Assembly (NCBI GenBank): GCA_030340625.1
Contig: JAOPHQ010005456.1
Coordinates: 1 to 64,000 of the forward strand
Length of the DNA: 64,000 nt
Reading direction: 5' to 3'
From: Merluccius polli
Taxonomy: Eukaryota; Chordata; Actinopteri; Gadiformes; Merlucciidae
The notes beneath the pieces are model-generated. The model was not told the DNA's origin and made no database searches. It saw nothing but the letters and a program-made list of their open reading frames with translations. Each line of letters starts with the position of its first letter. Positions within the stretch are counted from its first letter, which is position 1. Both the position numbers and the translations under genes were made by a program. Positions 37,319 through 51,022 of the stretch are shown here, piece by piece.

Positions 37319-37685
37319 GCCTGCCTTAGTGAGATTACAATATACAACATAAAGCAACACTAACATCAGCAAATTATAGCATTTATTTATTACGACTGGT
37401 CTGATACTCAATGAAAAAGTCGTAATGTTAACAAACAGCAACAAAAATGTCTTGACTACAACTCTAGTAGACATACCTGCTAGCCCCGGGGGGGGGGGGT
37501 GACTTATCATGTCTGAGAATTATTAGAAACCGGTTTCCACCGGGGAAGCTCATCTTGCTTAATTAACTTTTAATGATTTTTTGGGGGGAGATCATAAATT
37601 AAAAATGACTCATATCCCCATCTCTTTCGCTCCCTCTTCCCGCACCACCCCCCCCCCCCCCCCCCCCCCCCGCGCCTCCATGCAG

Positions 37686-37854
37686 CCGCCACCAGCAGTA
37701 CGAGTGTAAGTGGTACATCCCGCTGGCCGACCTGGCCTTCCAGGCGCTGGACGACTCCGAGCCCTCGCCCCACGTCCAGGTGTCTCACGAGAACGAGATC
37801 GAGGAGGCCAAGATCAAGATCTCCGTCCTCAAGAGTGAGATCCAGAAGGAGAAG
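37686..37854 (+). CDS. abr: abr exon 10, PH domain
   Basis: The acceptor is catgcag, preceded by a 24-bp poly-C run (37648-37671). The donor is AAG|GTCAGT. The exon is 169 nt, completes the Gly codon and leaves in phase 0. It encodes RHQQYECKWYIPLADLAF, a variable loop rich in Glu/Ser/Pro, then KIKISVLKSEIQKEK. The latter is a charged helical insert characteristic of the long PH domains of BCR/ABR. Confidence 0.95.
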
Positions 37855-39749
<1,895 letters not shown>

Positions 39750-39869
39750 AAAGCACCAAAGGGTCAGAGCCGTGTGGAGCGCCTGAGAAAGAAGATGAAC
39801 GAGCAGGAGTCCTGGCTGCTGCTGCACTCGCCCACCATCCCCTTCCGCATCCACAGCAAAAACGGCAAG
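39750..39869 (+). CDS. abr: abr exon 11, PH domain
   Basis: The acceptor is tctgcgtgcag, preceded by a (TG)n tract of about 100 bp with a CG/CA interruption. The donor AAG|GTAACA leads within ten bases into a CT repeat of about 85 bp. There are 40 codons in phase 0-0. It encodes KAPKGQSRVERLRKKMNEQE, then LLLHSPTIPFRIHSKNGK. Phase symmetry means skipping would be in frame and would remove the middle of the PH domain. The exon is thus sandwiched between a UG repeat and a CU repeat in the pre-mRNA. Confidence 0.95.
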
Positions 39870-39874
39870 GTAAC

Positions 39875-39965
<91 letters not shown>

Positions 39966-40287
39966 TCCCTCTCCCTCTCTCTCCCTCTCCCTCTTACATC
40001 ACCATTCTAGTGATTCTACTTTATTTGTGTAGTAATTGCATCTGCCCACTAGAGGGAGTCATCCGCACACTGTGTGACAAAAACAAACATTTCATTGACT
40101 TGTCACAACGAGCTTTCCAATAGCTGATAGAAAAGTGTCAGATATGTGAATGCACAGTACAGTATGTACATACACATATTGTAATCGACACATACAAATT
40201 GTTGTTATGGTTTGGGGCCTCCAACAGTCACCTGGTCAAAGGTGACTGTCAATGATGTGTGATGGTGACGTGTGGTTTTCCCAGCAG
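39870..40287 (+). other. abr: abr intron 11 with (CT)n tract
   Basis: A CT run (39878-39960) grades into CCCTCT units (to about 39993). The rest carries nothing recognisable and ends in a tandem CAGCAG acceptor. Confidence 0.9.
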
Positions 40288-40363
40288 AGCTTCCTGTTCC
40301 TGCTGTCCTCCGACTACGAGAGGGCCGAGTGGAGGGAGAGCATTCAGAGACTCAAGCAGAAAG
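40288..40363 (+). CDS. abr: abr exon 12, PH domain C-terminal helix
   Basis: The acceptor is ttttcccagcag and the donor AAAG|GTAGGC. The exon is 76 nt, enters in phase 0 and leaves one base (G). It encodes SFLFLLSSDYERAEWRESI, then QRLKQK. The Trp in AEWRESI is the invariant tryptophan of the PH C-terminal helix. The acceptor is a tandem CAGCAG (NAGNAG), so use of the first AG (40283-40284) would insert a single Gln between NGK and SFL. Confidence 0.95.
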
Positions 40364-41222
40364 GTAGGCACAGCACCAGGCTAACATGTCATGTCCAGTC
40401 CAGGCTTTATATCGTTAACTAGCAGTTACCAGGCCTGGGATGATATGCTAATCTCCCGATTCGTTACTGTCATGATTCTTGGGTGCCGATTCAATATTTT
40501 GTTAATTTTTTCAATTTAATATTACGATTTATTGGGATTTTTGTTTACTTTTTTAACACTAGACCATGGGAAAAAGTTGAATCATACTCTTCGAGAGACT
40601 GTATATCATGAGGCGTATTTCCAAAAACAATGTACATCACGTGTCAATCACATGTCACAATCACAATCACATGTCGGTCCTTTGTCAGTCTTTTATTTCG
40701 GCAGCATGTATGCCGAAATGTGAAAACAATAAACATAAAAATTGCGATACGTGAATCGAATTTAGCAGTTACCGTCTCAAGGGGCCTCATAAGGCCAAGG
40801 AAAAACTTGTATAACTCCCAGTGAGGGTAAAGTGTGGGCAGACAGAAAGTAGGTTCACATACAAATTGTAGAATTCTGGCAACAGCAGAAATGAAGTGTA
40901 TATAAAAATCAAGTGTATATAACCTAAAATATATGAATTATTATTATTATATATTATATATTATTATTTCTGACAGATTATTAGTCAAATCAGGAGGGCA
41001 TTGTGGTTAGGGTGTTCAAATCCCAGCCGAAAGGGTTCTTGGGTCCATTCCCAGGGCCTTAAATCTTGCGTTTCCCTTTCCTAATTTTCACGTCCTGAAT
41101 GACATGCATCTGTATTCACTGTAATATGCTTTGGATAAAAGCCTCTCACCACTGTTGTTATACACCACGCGTCGAGTGTCTCCGCGGTGCCTGATCTGTG
41201 TCTGCTGCCGTGTTTTCTGCAG
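40364..41222 (+). other. abr: abr intron 12
   Basis: AT-rich sequence with CGATTC-type hAT-like fragments (40430-40560) and a SINE-type copy (40985-41145) just before exon 13. Confidence 0.8.
40985..41145 (+). mobile_element. SINE-type element, plus strand
   Basis: A tRNA-like head (GTGGTTAGGGTG, then GGGTCCATTCCCAGGG in B-box position) is followed by CTGAATGACATGC and a tail ATATGCTTTGGATAAAAGC. The tail matches the fragment at 8318-8395. Confidence 0.55.
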
Positions 41223-41327
41223 ATCTCCAGACGTGTGCGCTGAGCTCCGTGGAGCTGCAAGTCCTCACCAGCTCCTGCTTCAAGCTGCGGACCGTGCACA
41301 ACATCCCCGTCACCAGCTACAAAGACG
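41223..41327 (+). CDS. abr: abr exon 13, PH-C2 linker
   Basis: The acceptor is tgttttctgcag and the donor GACG|GTAGGA. The exon is 105 nt in phase 1-1. It encodes DLQTCALSSVELQVL, TSSCFKLRTVHNIPVTSYKD, which links PH and C2. The RTVHNIPVTS motif is ABR-like where BCR has a diverged version. A SINE-type repeat copy ends only about 70 bp upstream of the acceptor. Confidence 0.95.
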
Positions 41328-41382
41328 GTAGGAGGCGACGCATCGCTGCACCCCTTAATTTCACTGCCCCTTTTGTCTTGTA

Positions 41383-41425
<43 letters not shown>

Positions 41426-43326
41426 TATGCGTCACATCCCATTTCTCATCCCATGTCCCTCACCTCCGGTCCTTTGAGTTTAACACAAGTGCCTATTATA
41501 TTCCACCAACGCAACCATGAAGATCCAAATTAGAGAGGGAGAGAGAGACAACGAGAGAGATGGAGACAATGAGAGAGAGAGAGTGGGAGAGAGACAATGA
41601 GAGAGAGTGAAAGAGCTCGCCCGAGAGCAATCTAGGCTACAATATGGTTCTAGTTTGCTTGTGGCTTTCCATCACCCATGCTGTGGCCATGCTGTGTGTT
41701 CCTGCATGTGGATGCTGGACCAAGATCAGGCCCTGGGTGCGTTTGTTTTCTAGTGCCAGAGCCCCCCCTCCCTACTCCGCCCCTTCTCTCCCCCCGCTGT
41801 ACCCTTGGTTCTCAGAGCCAGGTGACATTAAAACCATCTGGACGACCTGCTCTGAGATCGGCCCGGGACACACGGGGGCGGAGGAGAGGAGACGGATGCA
41901 AACGCATAGGATCATAGACACACACATACACGACAGACTTGCAGCAGACACACACATACACACACACACGCACAAACACGCGTGGGAGGGAAGGATTCCA
42001 GGTACTGAGAGGGATTCGTACTCCGATCACTCAGAAGCCACTTTGATGTTCTTCCTGTTTGAGGTTTTCTGCAGAGGGACACATGGAAGCGAAGTTTATT
42101 TTCGCTTTCTCATTCGAAACCCCGCCGTTTGAAGCCTTCTCTCTGTCCCACCGACGGAGAGAGAGAGCAGTGGCGTCTCGCGGGGACACAGGCAGGCCGC
42201 CAGTCTTGCGAAGTCCTCCCCGAAAGTCTTCGGTCCCTCTCCCGCAACGCGAGATATCCGAGATGAAAACAAGTCAAGTTCATTGTTAATTATTTTTCCC
42301 TCTTCCCCGGGGCAGCGGTGAGCCCAGCGTGGTTTAACAAAGCTTAGACCCCATGTCTTGCAGTGAATGTTTTTGACCCTTCGTGTGTGTGTGCGTGCGT
42401 GTGTGCGCGCGTGCGTGTGTGTGTGCGTGTGTGTGGCGATACACCCATGCAGCGATACACAAACACACCGTGTCATGAGATACAGGAGTGCAGCAGGGGC
42501 TGAAATGAAGACCAGCTGGCTGAAGAATGTGACTTTGGTTTTTAGATTTTTCTTTCTTCTCATAGATTTAGACAATGGCTGTTAGAGCGAGGGCCCCCCC
42601 CCCCCCCCCCCCCCCCGGTTCATTTTTATTTATTTATTTTACTTCAATCTAAAAATATGCCCTTCATACCGTCGGCAGTATGAGTTTCAACAGCGTGAGT
42701 TCTCGTTTTACCGCTCGCTCTAAGCTTCGGTGGTTGGGGTTGTCGACAGATATTAATCTTTCTACTTGAGTCTACTTTCTACTTACGACTTGAGTCGTTG
42801 AGGACCCCCTACTTCAAGTGGTTCCCCACCTTGGGGGTCGGGACCCCACCTTGGGGTCACCTGCACATAGGGGGTGCAGTGCAGGAGGTTGCTGACAAAA
42901 GCTATAGATATTTGATATCCTTTTTCTTTTTTTTCTTTTTTTTTAAAGGTCTCACAGACATCCTGTATATATGAACGGACATCCTGTGTATATAAACTAC
43001 TACTAATCACTTGGGTGCGTAGCAGAGCGACGCGATTACGTTCACCGGGACATTGATATTACCGGCAGATGTTGATTGGGTGAAAACTGTGCGCGAAAAG
43101 CAGATGCACCGAAGTTAAAGTAGAGCGGGAAATGGGGTCGCGGACCAAAAAGGTTTGGGAGCCGCTGCCCTACATAGAACAGAGAAAAACACAGAAAAAA
43201 AACACGTACGATCAATACCGATATAGTTAGATCCCAGGTTCCCATAGGGGTCTGAGTGTCTGAGCTCTTGGTTTGGGTCAGTGTTGTAGCCCACTATGTT
43301 CCCCAGAACACGATGGATGTGTATGT

Positions 43327-43361
<35 letters not shown>

Positions 43362-44006
43362 GGTCTCCACCCGGAGGTCCGCATGTTATGTCTGACAGTT
43401 CTGATTGTTGACTTACTCCCAGTCGGCCATATTTGTATCAAAAACAGCATTGCGACACAGACCCACTATTGGTACTGGGAAGGCTCTCGTCGATCCGGTT
43501 CTACTTGGAAAAATGTCTGTTCAAGACGGCCTATTGGACGAGATGATAAAGATACGGTTGACCACGGCGGTGGGGAAACTCTATTAGAGGCCACCCGCTT
43601 GGCAAGGAATAAAGGAGCCACTGCGTACACGCACGCGCGCACGCACGCACGCACACACACACGGTTTTCCCAGATGTTTTTCATTTTCCCAGCCGTGTGT
43701 CAAACTCGGTTAAATCTATTTGTCATTTTATGTACAGTATGTGTAAGTATGTTTAGGTTGTCAAACCTCGTCCTGGTTTAGTTGATTTACCACTCTCGGC
43801 TATTGCATTCCTTACTTGACTGTAAAAGAAAATGTACACACACATCATTTTATTGAACGGTTGAGATATTTTCTCGTAGTAAAATGAAACCCAGGCATCA
43901 GGTGGACCCAACCTAATGCCGTTAATTGGTTCACGAGGACATGCGCTTCCCGACGGGTCCCAGAGAGGTCACAGGTTAAACGTGTTGTGTCTCCGTTGTG
44001 TTTCAG
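41328..44006 (+). other. abr: abr intron 13
   Basis: It contains CA (41395-41421), GA-rich DNA (41530-41610), TG/GC repeats (42380-42435), poly-C (42593-42616), a hAT-like element (42815-43167), CA (43331-43360) and CA/CG (43629-43662). Nothing coding was recognised. Confidence 0.85.
42815..43167. mobile_element. non-autonomous hAT element with target duplication
   Basis: The left end is CAAGTGGTTCCCCACC followed by GGGGGTCGGGACCCC. The right end in reverse complement is CAGCGGCTCCCAAACC followed by a similar GGTCCGCGACCCC. Flanks CCCTACTT (42807-42814) and CCCTACAT (43168-43175) match at seven of eight bases, as for a hAT 8-bp duplication. At 353 bp with no transposase it is a MITE. Confidence 0.75.
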
Positions 44007-44081
44007 ACGAGGAGACCCCTGGCCTCTACGGTTTCCTCCATGTGATCGTCCACTCTGCACAGGGCTTCAAGGAGTCTGCAA
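44007..44081 (+). CDS. abr: abr exon 14, C2 domain start
   Basis: The acceptor is gtgtttcag and the donor GCAA|GTATGT. The exon is 75 nt in phase 1-1. It encodes DEETPGLYGFLHVIVHSA, QGFKESA, the first beta strands of the C2 domain. It is phase symmetric, so skipping would be in frame. Confidence 0.95.
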
Positions 44082-44898
44082 GTATGTACACAATGTCCTT
44101 CTCCCCCTCTTTCCCTCTCTCTCTGTATCCCTATCTCTGCTGTGTGTGTGTGTGTGTCCCTCTCTCTCTCTCTCTCCCTCTGTCTCTGTCTCTGTCTGTC
44201 TTTCTTTCCTTCTTTCTCTCTTACTCTCTGTCCCCCTCTCCCTCCCACTTGCACACCCTTACACACCCTCCCCTGGTCACTCTGTGCGTTTCGACACAAA
44301 CATCAGCTGCTGTTTTCTTCCACCAAAATGGACCCACACAACGGGAGTAGTTACACCAGAGTAGGAGAAGCAGATCCAGAGACCTGGGCACCGGGGACGG
44401 GGGGGAAGCAGACCGACTCGCTGCCAGCCAGGCACGCCTTGACTAATGCGGAGTCGGTTTGCCAAGAAATGTCCTAGTACACACACACACACACACACAC
44501 ACAATGGGTAATGTGGTTTAAGTGTGTGTGTGTGTGTGTGAGCAGGGACATTGAATTGGCATGACCGTCCTTTAGGCTGGCTCTGGCAATGGACAGCTGG
44601 CGCTAAACTACATCATGCACCCCGTTACACAATCACCCGTTGGAATATCTGAGTGAGAGACAAAGAGCGAGCCAGGGGGAGAGAGAGAGAGGGAAATATG
44701 ATGTCCAGGGTTACCACAACGGCCTTTCGGTATACGACAGCCAGGCACCTTGAGTTTCCCGTGTAATGGATTGGAAAGCCATCGGCTCGGAAAGCCTTTG
44801 ATCGCCAATGGAGGGAGGAAGAGGGCTTAAGAGTGATGGAAAAGTGAAAGTGTGTGTGTGTGTGTGTGTGTGTTTGTCGGTGTCTGTGTCTGTGCATG

Positions 44899-45092
44899 GC
44901 TGTCACAGTTTGAAGTTAGTTGTTACTGTGGAGACGGTGGTACCCGTGTGGCCAGGTTGCGGCGTGCGGGCGGGCAGCGGAGCGTGGAGGTGTGTGTGTG
45001 TGTGTGTGTATGTGTGTGTTTGTGCGGGACAGTTGAGTGGTTGGGCTGTCACAGTTTGAAGTTAGTTGTTACCGTGGAGACGGTGGTACCCG
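44899..45092. repeat. duplicated block GCTGTCACAGTTTG...GGTGGTACCC
   Basis: A 47-48 bp block at 44899-44945 recurs at 45046-45092 with a single C/T difference (TTACTGTGG against TTACCGTGG). The two are 147 bp apart and each is next to a TG repeat, suggesting an old tandem duplication. Confidence 0.9.
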
Positions 45093-45197
45093 GTGGCGTG
45101 CGTGTGAGTGTGAGTGTGCGTGTGTGTGTGTGTGTGTGTGGAGGATAGGTTGTGCTGGCCTGAGGAGGGTCTGGTGTTTTCCTGTTGAGGTAGTGCT

Positions 45198-45381
45198 GGT
45201 TACGTGATGGGGAGACACCAGTAGACCTGTACACCACTGCCATGGTTACATGATGGGGAGACACCAGTAGACCTGTACACCACTGCCATGGTTACATGAT
45301 GGGGAGACACCAGTAGACCTGTAGGCCACTGCCATGGTTACATGATGGGGAGACACCAGTAGACCTGTACACCAATGCCAT
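45198..45381. repeat. 46-bp minisatellite, four units
   Basis: Units start at 45198, 45244, 45290 and 45336 with GGTTACATGATGGGGAGACA, then CCAGTAGACCTG, and end in CACTGCCAT. They are nearly identical. Confidence 0.96.
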
Positions 45382-45574
45382 AGAATGCCTTACTATGAAA
45401 ATGAATGTGAATACCTGTCATTTATTGAACAAAGAAAAGTGGGCGAAAATGCTGAATATCTATTTTGAACAATGGGATCGACATTTTATTTGCGCCTTAA
45501 GTTTGTGCCTATGTTTGATTTGGTTTATTTTCTAATTATGAGGTTAAAATGGGATAAATACATGTTATTTTCAA

Positions 45575-45719
<145 letters not shown>

Positions 45720-47145
45720 AAATAAATAAAATATGAGCAGATGTCCTCTATCCTCAAGTCACTTAGAGACATTCACATTGTGTGCATACATGCGTAATGG
45801 AGTGTACATTATGTGTACAGTATATTTGTTTCACAAATTCAGATGATTTCCCCATTAGGATGGCTGAAAATGGCCGCCGTTAAACGGGAGTGCTGATTGT
45901 CATCCCGACATGGCGATTCCCCAGAGGGACCCCACTCATTTGTCTCCTCGGGATAATAACAAAGAAAGTATTTAAAAATGTACTCTTTAGGCTGCGTCGT
46001 AAATCTGTCGCATAGATCTCCGACCCCCAATCCTGGAAGAGAAGCTTTAATTCCACCCAGGAGGGCAAAGGAGCTAAAGTGGGTCACAGAGAGAGAGCGA
46101 GAGAGAGAGGGAGAGGGAGAGGGAGAGGGGGAGAGGAGGAGAGGGGCTGGGAGCTTCCTATCTCCCATAGGATCCATGGGGTAAAACACACATGTGCGCA
46201 CACAAAATAACGTTGGGAGACAGTTGCTGTTAAGACACCGTTAAATGTCACATTTCAGCATTTTATTTAGAACGAAGACATGAATATTGTATGTGGAGGG
46301 GTGTGTGCGCTTGTCTGTATCTCAACGATTGAGACGTGTGGTTTGGTGGTTGAAGATGAATGGGACATTTTTCTGTGTGTGTGTGTAAAGACGGGTGTAT
46401 GACAGGAAGAGAGACAGACAGGGATAAATAATCGTCAAGCCTGTGATTAGTCATCCACTTCGTCAACCTCATGCAGTAACACACATGCCGAAAAAACAAA
46501 ATGAAAGCAAAAATGATTTCATGTGCAGCGGACCAAATAAACCCCCCCCCCCCCCCTTAATTAAAACACCCCACACCAACCTCCAAACCAGATGCAGATA
46601 TGAGGGACCGTCTTGTTGGTTGTCAAATACATAGTTGACAGTTAATTAACATCCATCTTTGACTCTAATGATCATTAATAATACAACTATGTACGGATGA
46701 CACACACACACACACACACGCAGGGTAAACGTATCTCCGCGGCTCACAGTAAAGCCTGTGTGTGTAACTCTAGTCTAGCGGTTGCCACTGCAGAAAAAAA
46801 TACATTCCTCCACTTTATTAGTGTTATCATTCCTGGGTCCAATGAAAAATAATTAGATTAAACCGTTCCCCCTCTCATCTAATTTCCTTCAGGAATCCCA
46901 CCAAACGAAATTGCCTTAATCGAGGAATTATCTTTTCTTTCCGCCCGCATATTTCTATTCCCGCATGTTTAGAAATAAAATGTCTAAATAACAAAAGAGA
47001 CGCGACGAAGCCGAACAGATAACGCATCCCATGATGGTGATGATGGTTTGATGATGGTTGAAGTGACTGGCCGCTGCACTCTGGCCCCGTCTGACCTAGC
47101 AGTCAACACCGCCTTAGGCACTCATTACAGCCCCCGAGCCTCTTT

Positions 47146-47184
<39 letters not shown>

Positions 47185-47689
47185 TTTACACAGCCACACA
47201 GACCAGAGGTGGTTCCATTAGCCTCCTTAGCAATTAAGGGGCCGGTCGCGCCTTTGCCGGCCAATCGGTGCCCTCCTCCTCCTAAAGCAGGCGAGCACTG
47301 GGGGTGACCCGCCAATAAAATGGAGCTTCACAGAGCTAATCCAAACATATCCAGGCCTCTTTTTCCCTGCGTCCCATTTCTCCAGGCCCCGTTGGCGGCG
47401 GTCCCAGGACACAAAAAGATCTCCCGAAATATTCTCTCTCTCTCCCTCTCTCTCGCTCCCAGGCTCACAAACCTCACGGCAGATGGCGTTAAGGGCTTGA
47501 ATAAACACAGGCCCGAACCGCAGATCTTCATGCCCGCATCCATGCATTGAGAGCTACATACACGTCCATAGATCTAGAGGAGTCGACCCGGGCTGAGCCT
47601 CGGCAGACTAAACCCTAACCTCCACATCGGAGAGGATCTAAATCCCGCTGGGAAACCTAACCTCACCGGCCACACGCTGTAAATCCCTC

Positions 47690-47835
47690 CAGCCAATGAC
47701 ACGACGGCTGCGGGAGCCGGATAGGGCGGCGGTGCGGCGTTTGAGTCCCGGTCCGAAGGTTCTGGGTTCGAGCCCCACCGATATCCGCAGCGTACCTGCA
47801 GGCGTCCCCCTGAGCAACCTGCCTAACCCCCTAGT
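47690..47835 (+). mobile_element. tRNA-like SINE fragment
   Basis: AAGGTTCTGGGTTCGAGCCCC is a good B box, preceded by a GGATAGGGCGGCGGTG stretch where an A box would lie and followed by a CCCCCTGAGCAACCTGCCTAA tail. The family was not determined. Confidence 0.45.
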
Positions 47836-47955
47836 GTTTATAAACCGGCAGGCCTCGCTCTCTCGCTCCCTCCGTCTTACAGATGGCTAGTTGCTTTGTA
47901 TGTTTATTTAGGGATGTTTTCCGGTGAGCAATCAACAGAGGCGTAAACCCCCCCC

Positions 47956-47986
<31 letters not shown>

Positions 47987-48504
47987 ACACACACTTCCGC
48001 TTATGTATGCACGCGTATGTATTTCCCATATGTACACACGGTGAATACTTCTCTGGTGAGTGAGCTCGCATACCACCACTGCTAATCTCTTCCTGGTTGG
48101 GAGTAATTATGCCCGAGCCCTTCAGGATGCAGGGGGGGGCGGGGGGGAACAGACCAATGGGAACTGAACCCAGATGGAGCGGAGATGCTATGGCATGTCA
48201 TTATACGCTGTGAACCCCCCCCCCCGCACCGCCCCGCCCCCCCCCCATGTAATTACCCACAGTTACGTGCATCCGTGTTCCCGCTAGTCGGCCATAGCGT
48301 AACGTAAAGCTACATACAGGCAGGGCTGCTGCGGTTTTTCTTTGTGATGCGTAGCTGGGCGTATCTGTATGTATTTGTAATGGACAGAAAATACTTATCT
48401 ATTCTATAGGCACTAGTGTGTGTGTGTGTGTGTGTGTTTGAAACCCCGACATAAACACAAGGAGGTTATCCACTGTTTCTCTCAGTACATCCATCCATCC
48501 ATTC

Positions 48505-48668
48505 TTTTTTTGGGCCTTTTTTATTTCATGGACATTACAGTGAAAGTGAGACAGGAAAGTGGAAGAAGAGAGTGAATGACATGTAGTCCACAGGTGGGAA
48601 TCGAACCTGGGATCCCTACAAGGCCCCCGCGGTTAGCGCACTAGCGGCTCGAGCCACCGAGCCGCCCC
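48505..48668 (-). mobile_element. tRNA-derived SINE, minus strand
   Basis: On the - strand: GGCGGCTCGGTGGCTCGAGC (A box), GGTTCGATTCCCACC (B box), then ACATGTCATTCACTCTC, TTCCTGTCTCACTTTC and a TAAAAAAGGCCCAAAAA-type end. This matches the overall pattern of AFC-type fish SINEs. Confidence 0.7.
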
Positions 48669-49307
48669 ATCCATCATTCTGTCAGAGTGGAGGGTTGAAC
48701 CCCAGAGACCCGGGGCTCCACCATGTAGACCGGGACCAGAGCTGGTTATCCTGGAGGGCACGTGTCACAGCATTTAAATGAACACATTATTATTACATGC
48801 TGCACATGCTCCCGGATGGAAGCAGGTGTGTGTGTGTATGCGGTGGTGTCTGAGGAGAACTGAAGGTCATGCAGTTGAGGCAGTGGACAGGACTTGGACA
48901 AACCTGAATGTCAATACAGGCAGGTTATACGTTTGTCAGCTGAACCACAATGAAATTGACTTTCACACAGGATATTGCTTTACAAATATACAGAGTCATC
49001 AAAGGTAGAAACGGAGCCGTAGGATATCTGTGGTATCATCAAAGGGGATCGATCAATAGAGATTGATCAAAAGGTGAGCCGATTCATCAATGTCAGCCGG
49101 GAGAGTTTGTCATTATTACCCAGACACGCATATCATATGTCAATATGATATGTTTGGAAGTTATATGCAAAATTTCATAACGATTTTGACATTTTGACAT
49201 ACCGTACCGTCCAGCACATTGATTTGGATGACAACGCCCATTGATCAAGATTTTGGGATGTATACACCAACACGCGATACTTTGATCATTTGAAGTGCTC
49301 GGAGCTT

Positions 49308-49425
49308 TTGTCAATTTGTGATGCACTCTTGTCACAGCCAGCGCTGAGCTCAAAGCGAACTAGTATTCCTCTTAATGTCTGTTATTTTTTGTCATTCTTC
49401 TGTATGCAAATACATCAAAGGACCT
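49308..49425. repeat. dispersed copy of segment at 50950-51062
   Basis: It shares TTGTCACAGCCAG, GCTGA, CCTCTT and GTATGCAAAT in the same order and spacing as 50950-51062. This indicates a duplicated or dispersed element of about 115 bp present twice within 2 kb, on either side of exons 15 and 16. Confidence 0.65.
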
Positions 49426-49673
49426 CTACTGACGAAAACCAAGTGATCTATATTCTGGGATGCACAAACACACCGATAAACGACACTTTTGGCGTCGTGT
49501 CAGGCCATCCGGAAGATGTCTTCCGGATAACACGGGTTCTTCGGGGTTCTTGTGTGTGTGTAAAAACAAAGCTATTACACAACCATCTCTCACCGTGGGA
49601 TAGATATCTGCCATCCGCTGATATACGGGTTGCGTGACCTAACCCCGTGGTCCGTGTGTCCGTGTCTCCCCAG

Positions 49674-49771
49674 ATCTCTACTGCACGCTGGAGGTGGACT
49701 CCTATGGCTACTTTGTGAGCAAGGCCAAGACCCGGGTGTTCAGGGACACCACGGAGCCACAGTGGAACGAG
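49674..49771 (+). CDS. abr: abr exon 15, C2 domain
   Basis: The acceptor is gtctccccag and the donor GAG|GTCAGC. The exon is 98 nt, completes the Asn codon and leaves in phase 0. It encodes LYCTLEVDSYGYFVSKAKT, RVFRDTTEPQWNE. The VFRDTTEPQWNE segment is the standard C2 TxxPxWNE motif preceding the next beta strand. Confidence 0.96.
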
Positions 49772-50054
49772 GTCAGCCCCGCAACACCCTGTTGTCATGG
49801 TGTCATTATCTCCACTCTATTTGTTCTCATGACAACAGCTATACATCTATCATCGTGTTATTATTTCTAGCGATCAGCGTGTCATGTAATTTTGACGAGA
49901 ATGAGTCACTAAAAAAATACAATGTGTATTATGTATTTTTCTTTTGTGCTAATAATGGCTGATTTGTTACCTAATTATATGATCTCATATCTGATACGGT
50001 CTCTCATCCTCATCATCCTCCTCCTCCTCACCGTGTTTCCCGTCCCCCCTGTAG

Positions 50055-50186
50055 GAGTTTGAGATCGAGCTGGAGGGCTCCCAGTGCCTGAGGATCCTGT
50101 GCTACGAGACGTGCTACGACAAGAGCAAGCTCAACAAGGACGACAACGAGATCGTGGACAAGATCATGGGCAAGGGCCAGATTCAG
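50055..50186 (+). CDS. abr: abr exon 16, C2 domain
   Basis: The acceptor is cccccctgtag and the donor CAG|GTAAGA. There are 44 codons in phase 0-0. It encodes EFEIELEGSQCLRILCYETC, YDKSKLNKDDNEIVDKIMGK and GQIQ, the C-terminal part of the C2 domain. It is the last abr exon in the window; in the family the next residues are LDP..., leading to the RhoGAP domain. The donor runs directly into a (GA)n repeat (50187-50234). Confidence 0.96.
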
Positions 50187-50228
<42 letters not shown>

Positions 50229-51022
50229 GAGAGGCCCATAAGCCTTGACACCCTCGAACCGCTCTACTGTGTTTTCATCACATGGACCATCCCAGAAAGA
50301 GACCCAAGGCCGCCTCGCACGCCAGCACAGACTTTCGTTATTACGGCTATGTTTAGCCACGTCTGCAGAAAGGCTTCTGTGTTATTTAGGGAGAATTTCC
50401 CCCCGCGCGCATGTGACTCAGTGGTAATTGCTCGTCGAGCCCACATTGAGTGGTTTCCTTGTGGCGGCTTCGGGTGACACGGGGCAGGTCGGCCGTCTGC
50501 AGGAGAAAGTCCTGGTTTTAGGGGGGGGGGGGGGGGGGTTCCCCGCCCATTCTTATATTGTGAGCGACGTCCCCATAAAAAGTCCCCATTTGGAGTCTCG
50601 TGATTTTTTTTTCTTTGCTCGGCGCTTACGGACGGAGACTGTGGCGCGGCTGAAAATAAGCGAACGCGCAACAGCCCCTCTCGTAACCTCGTCGCGGGGG
50701 GAACCGAAAGAACCGACGTCTCGCCCCGACGTTCTGCTCATGTCATTTGCTCAAATCCCCGGCTCGCGCTTGTCTGTTATTTTGGTCGTTTGAAGCAGTT
50801 CCCTCGCCCTCGAGATCAGTGTTTCCTCTGTTGCCCGACCGCCTCTCACGCGCGCCGCCGCCTCCTCGGTCCGGGGCCAACTCTGAGTAGCTTTTGTGTT
50901 GACCTTATCATGAATTAAAGTGCCTGGAGTTTATTTCTGTGTATTGTTTTGTGTCAAGTGATGTACTTTTGTCACAGCCAGAGCTGAATTCATAGCACAA
51001 GCATCCTCTTGAACCTCTTGAG

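Larger units (their letters stand above)
35305..37685 (+). other. abr: abr intron 9
   Basis: It contains CpG-rich DNA (about 35860-36000), a GA run (36103-36122), a hAT-like remnant with an internal telomere-like repeat (36684-37318), a short TA run (37247-37260) and poly-C (37648-37671) next to the acceptor. 35400-35770 shows nothing recognisable. Confidence 0.85.
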
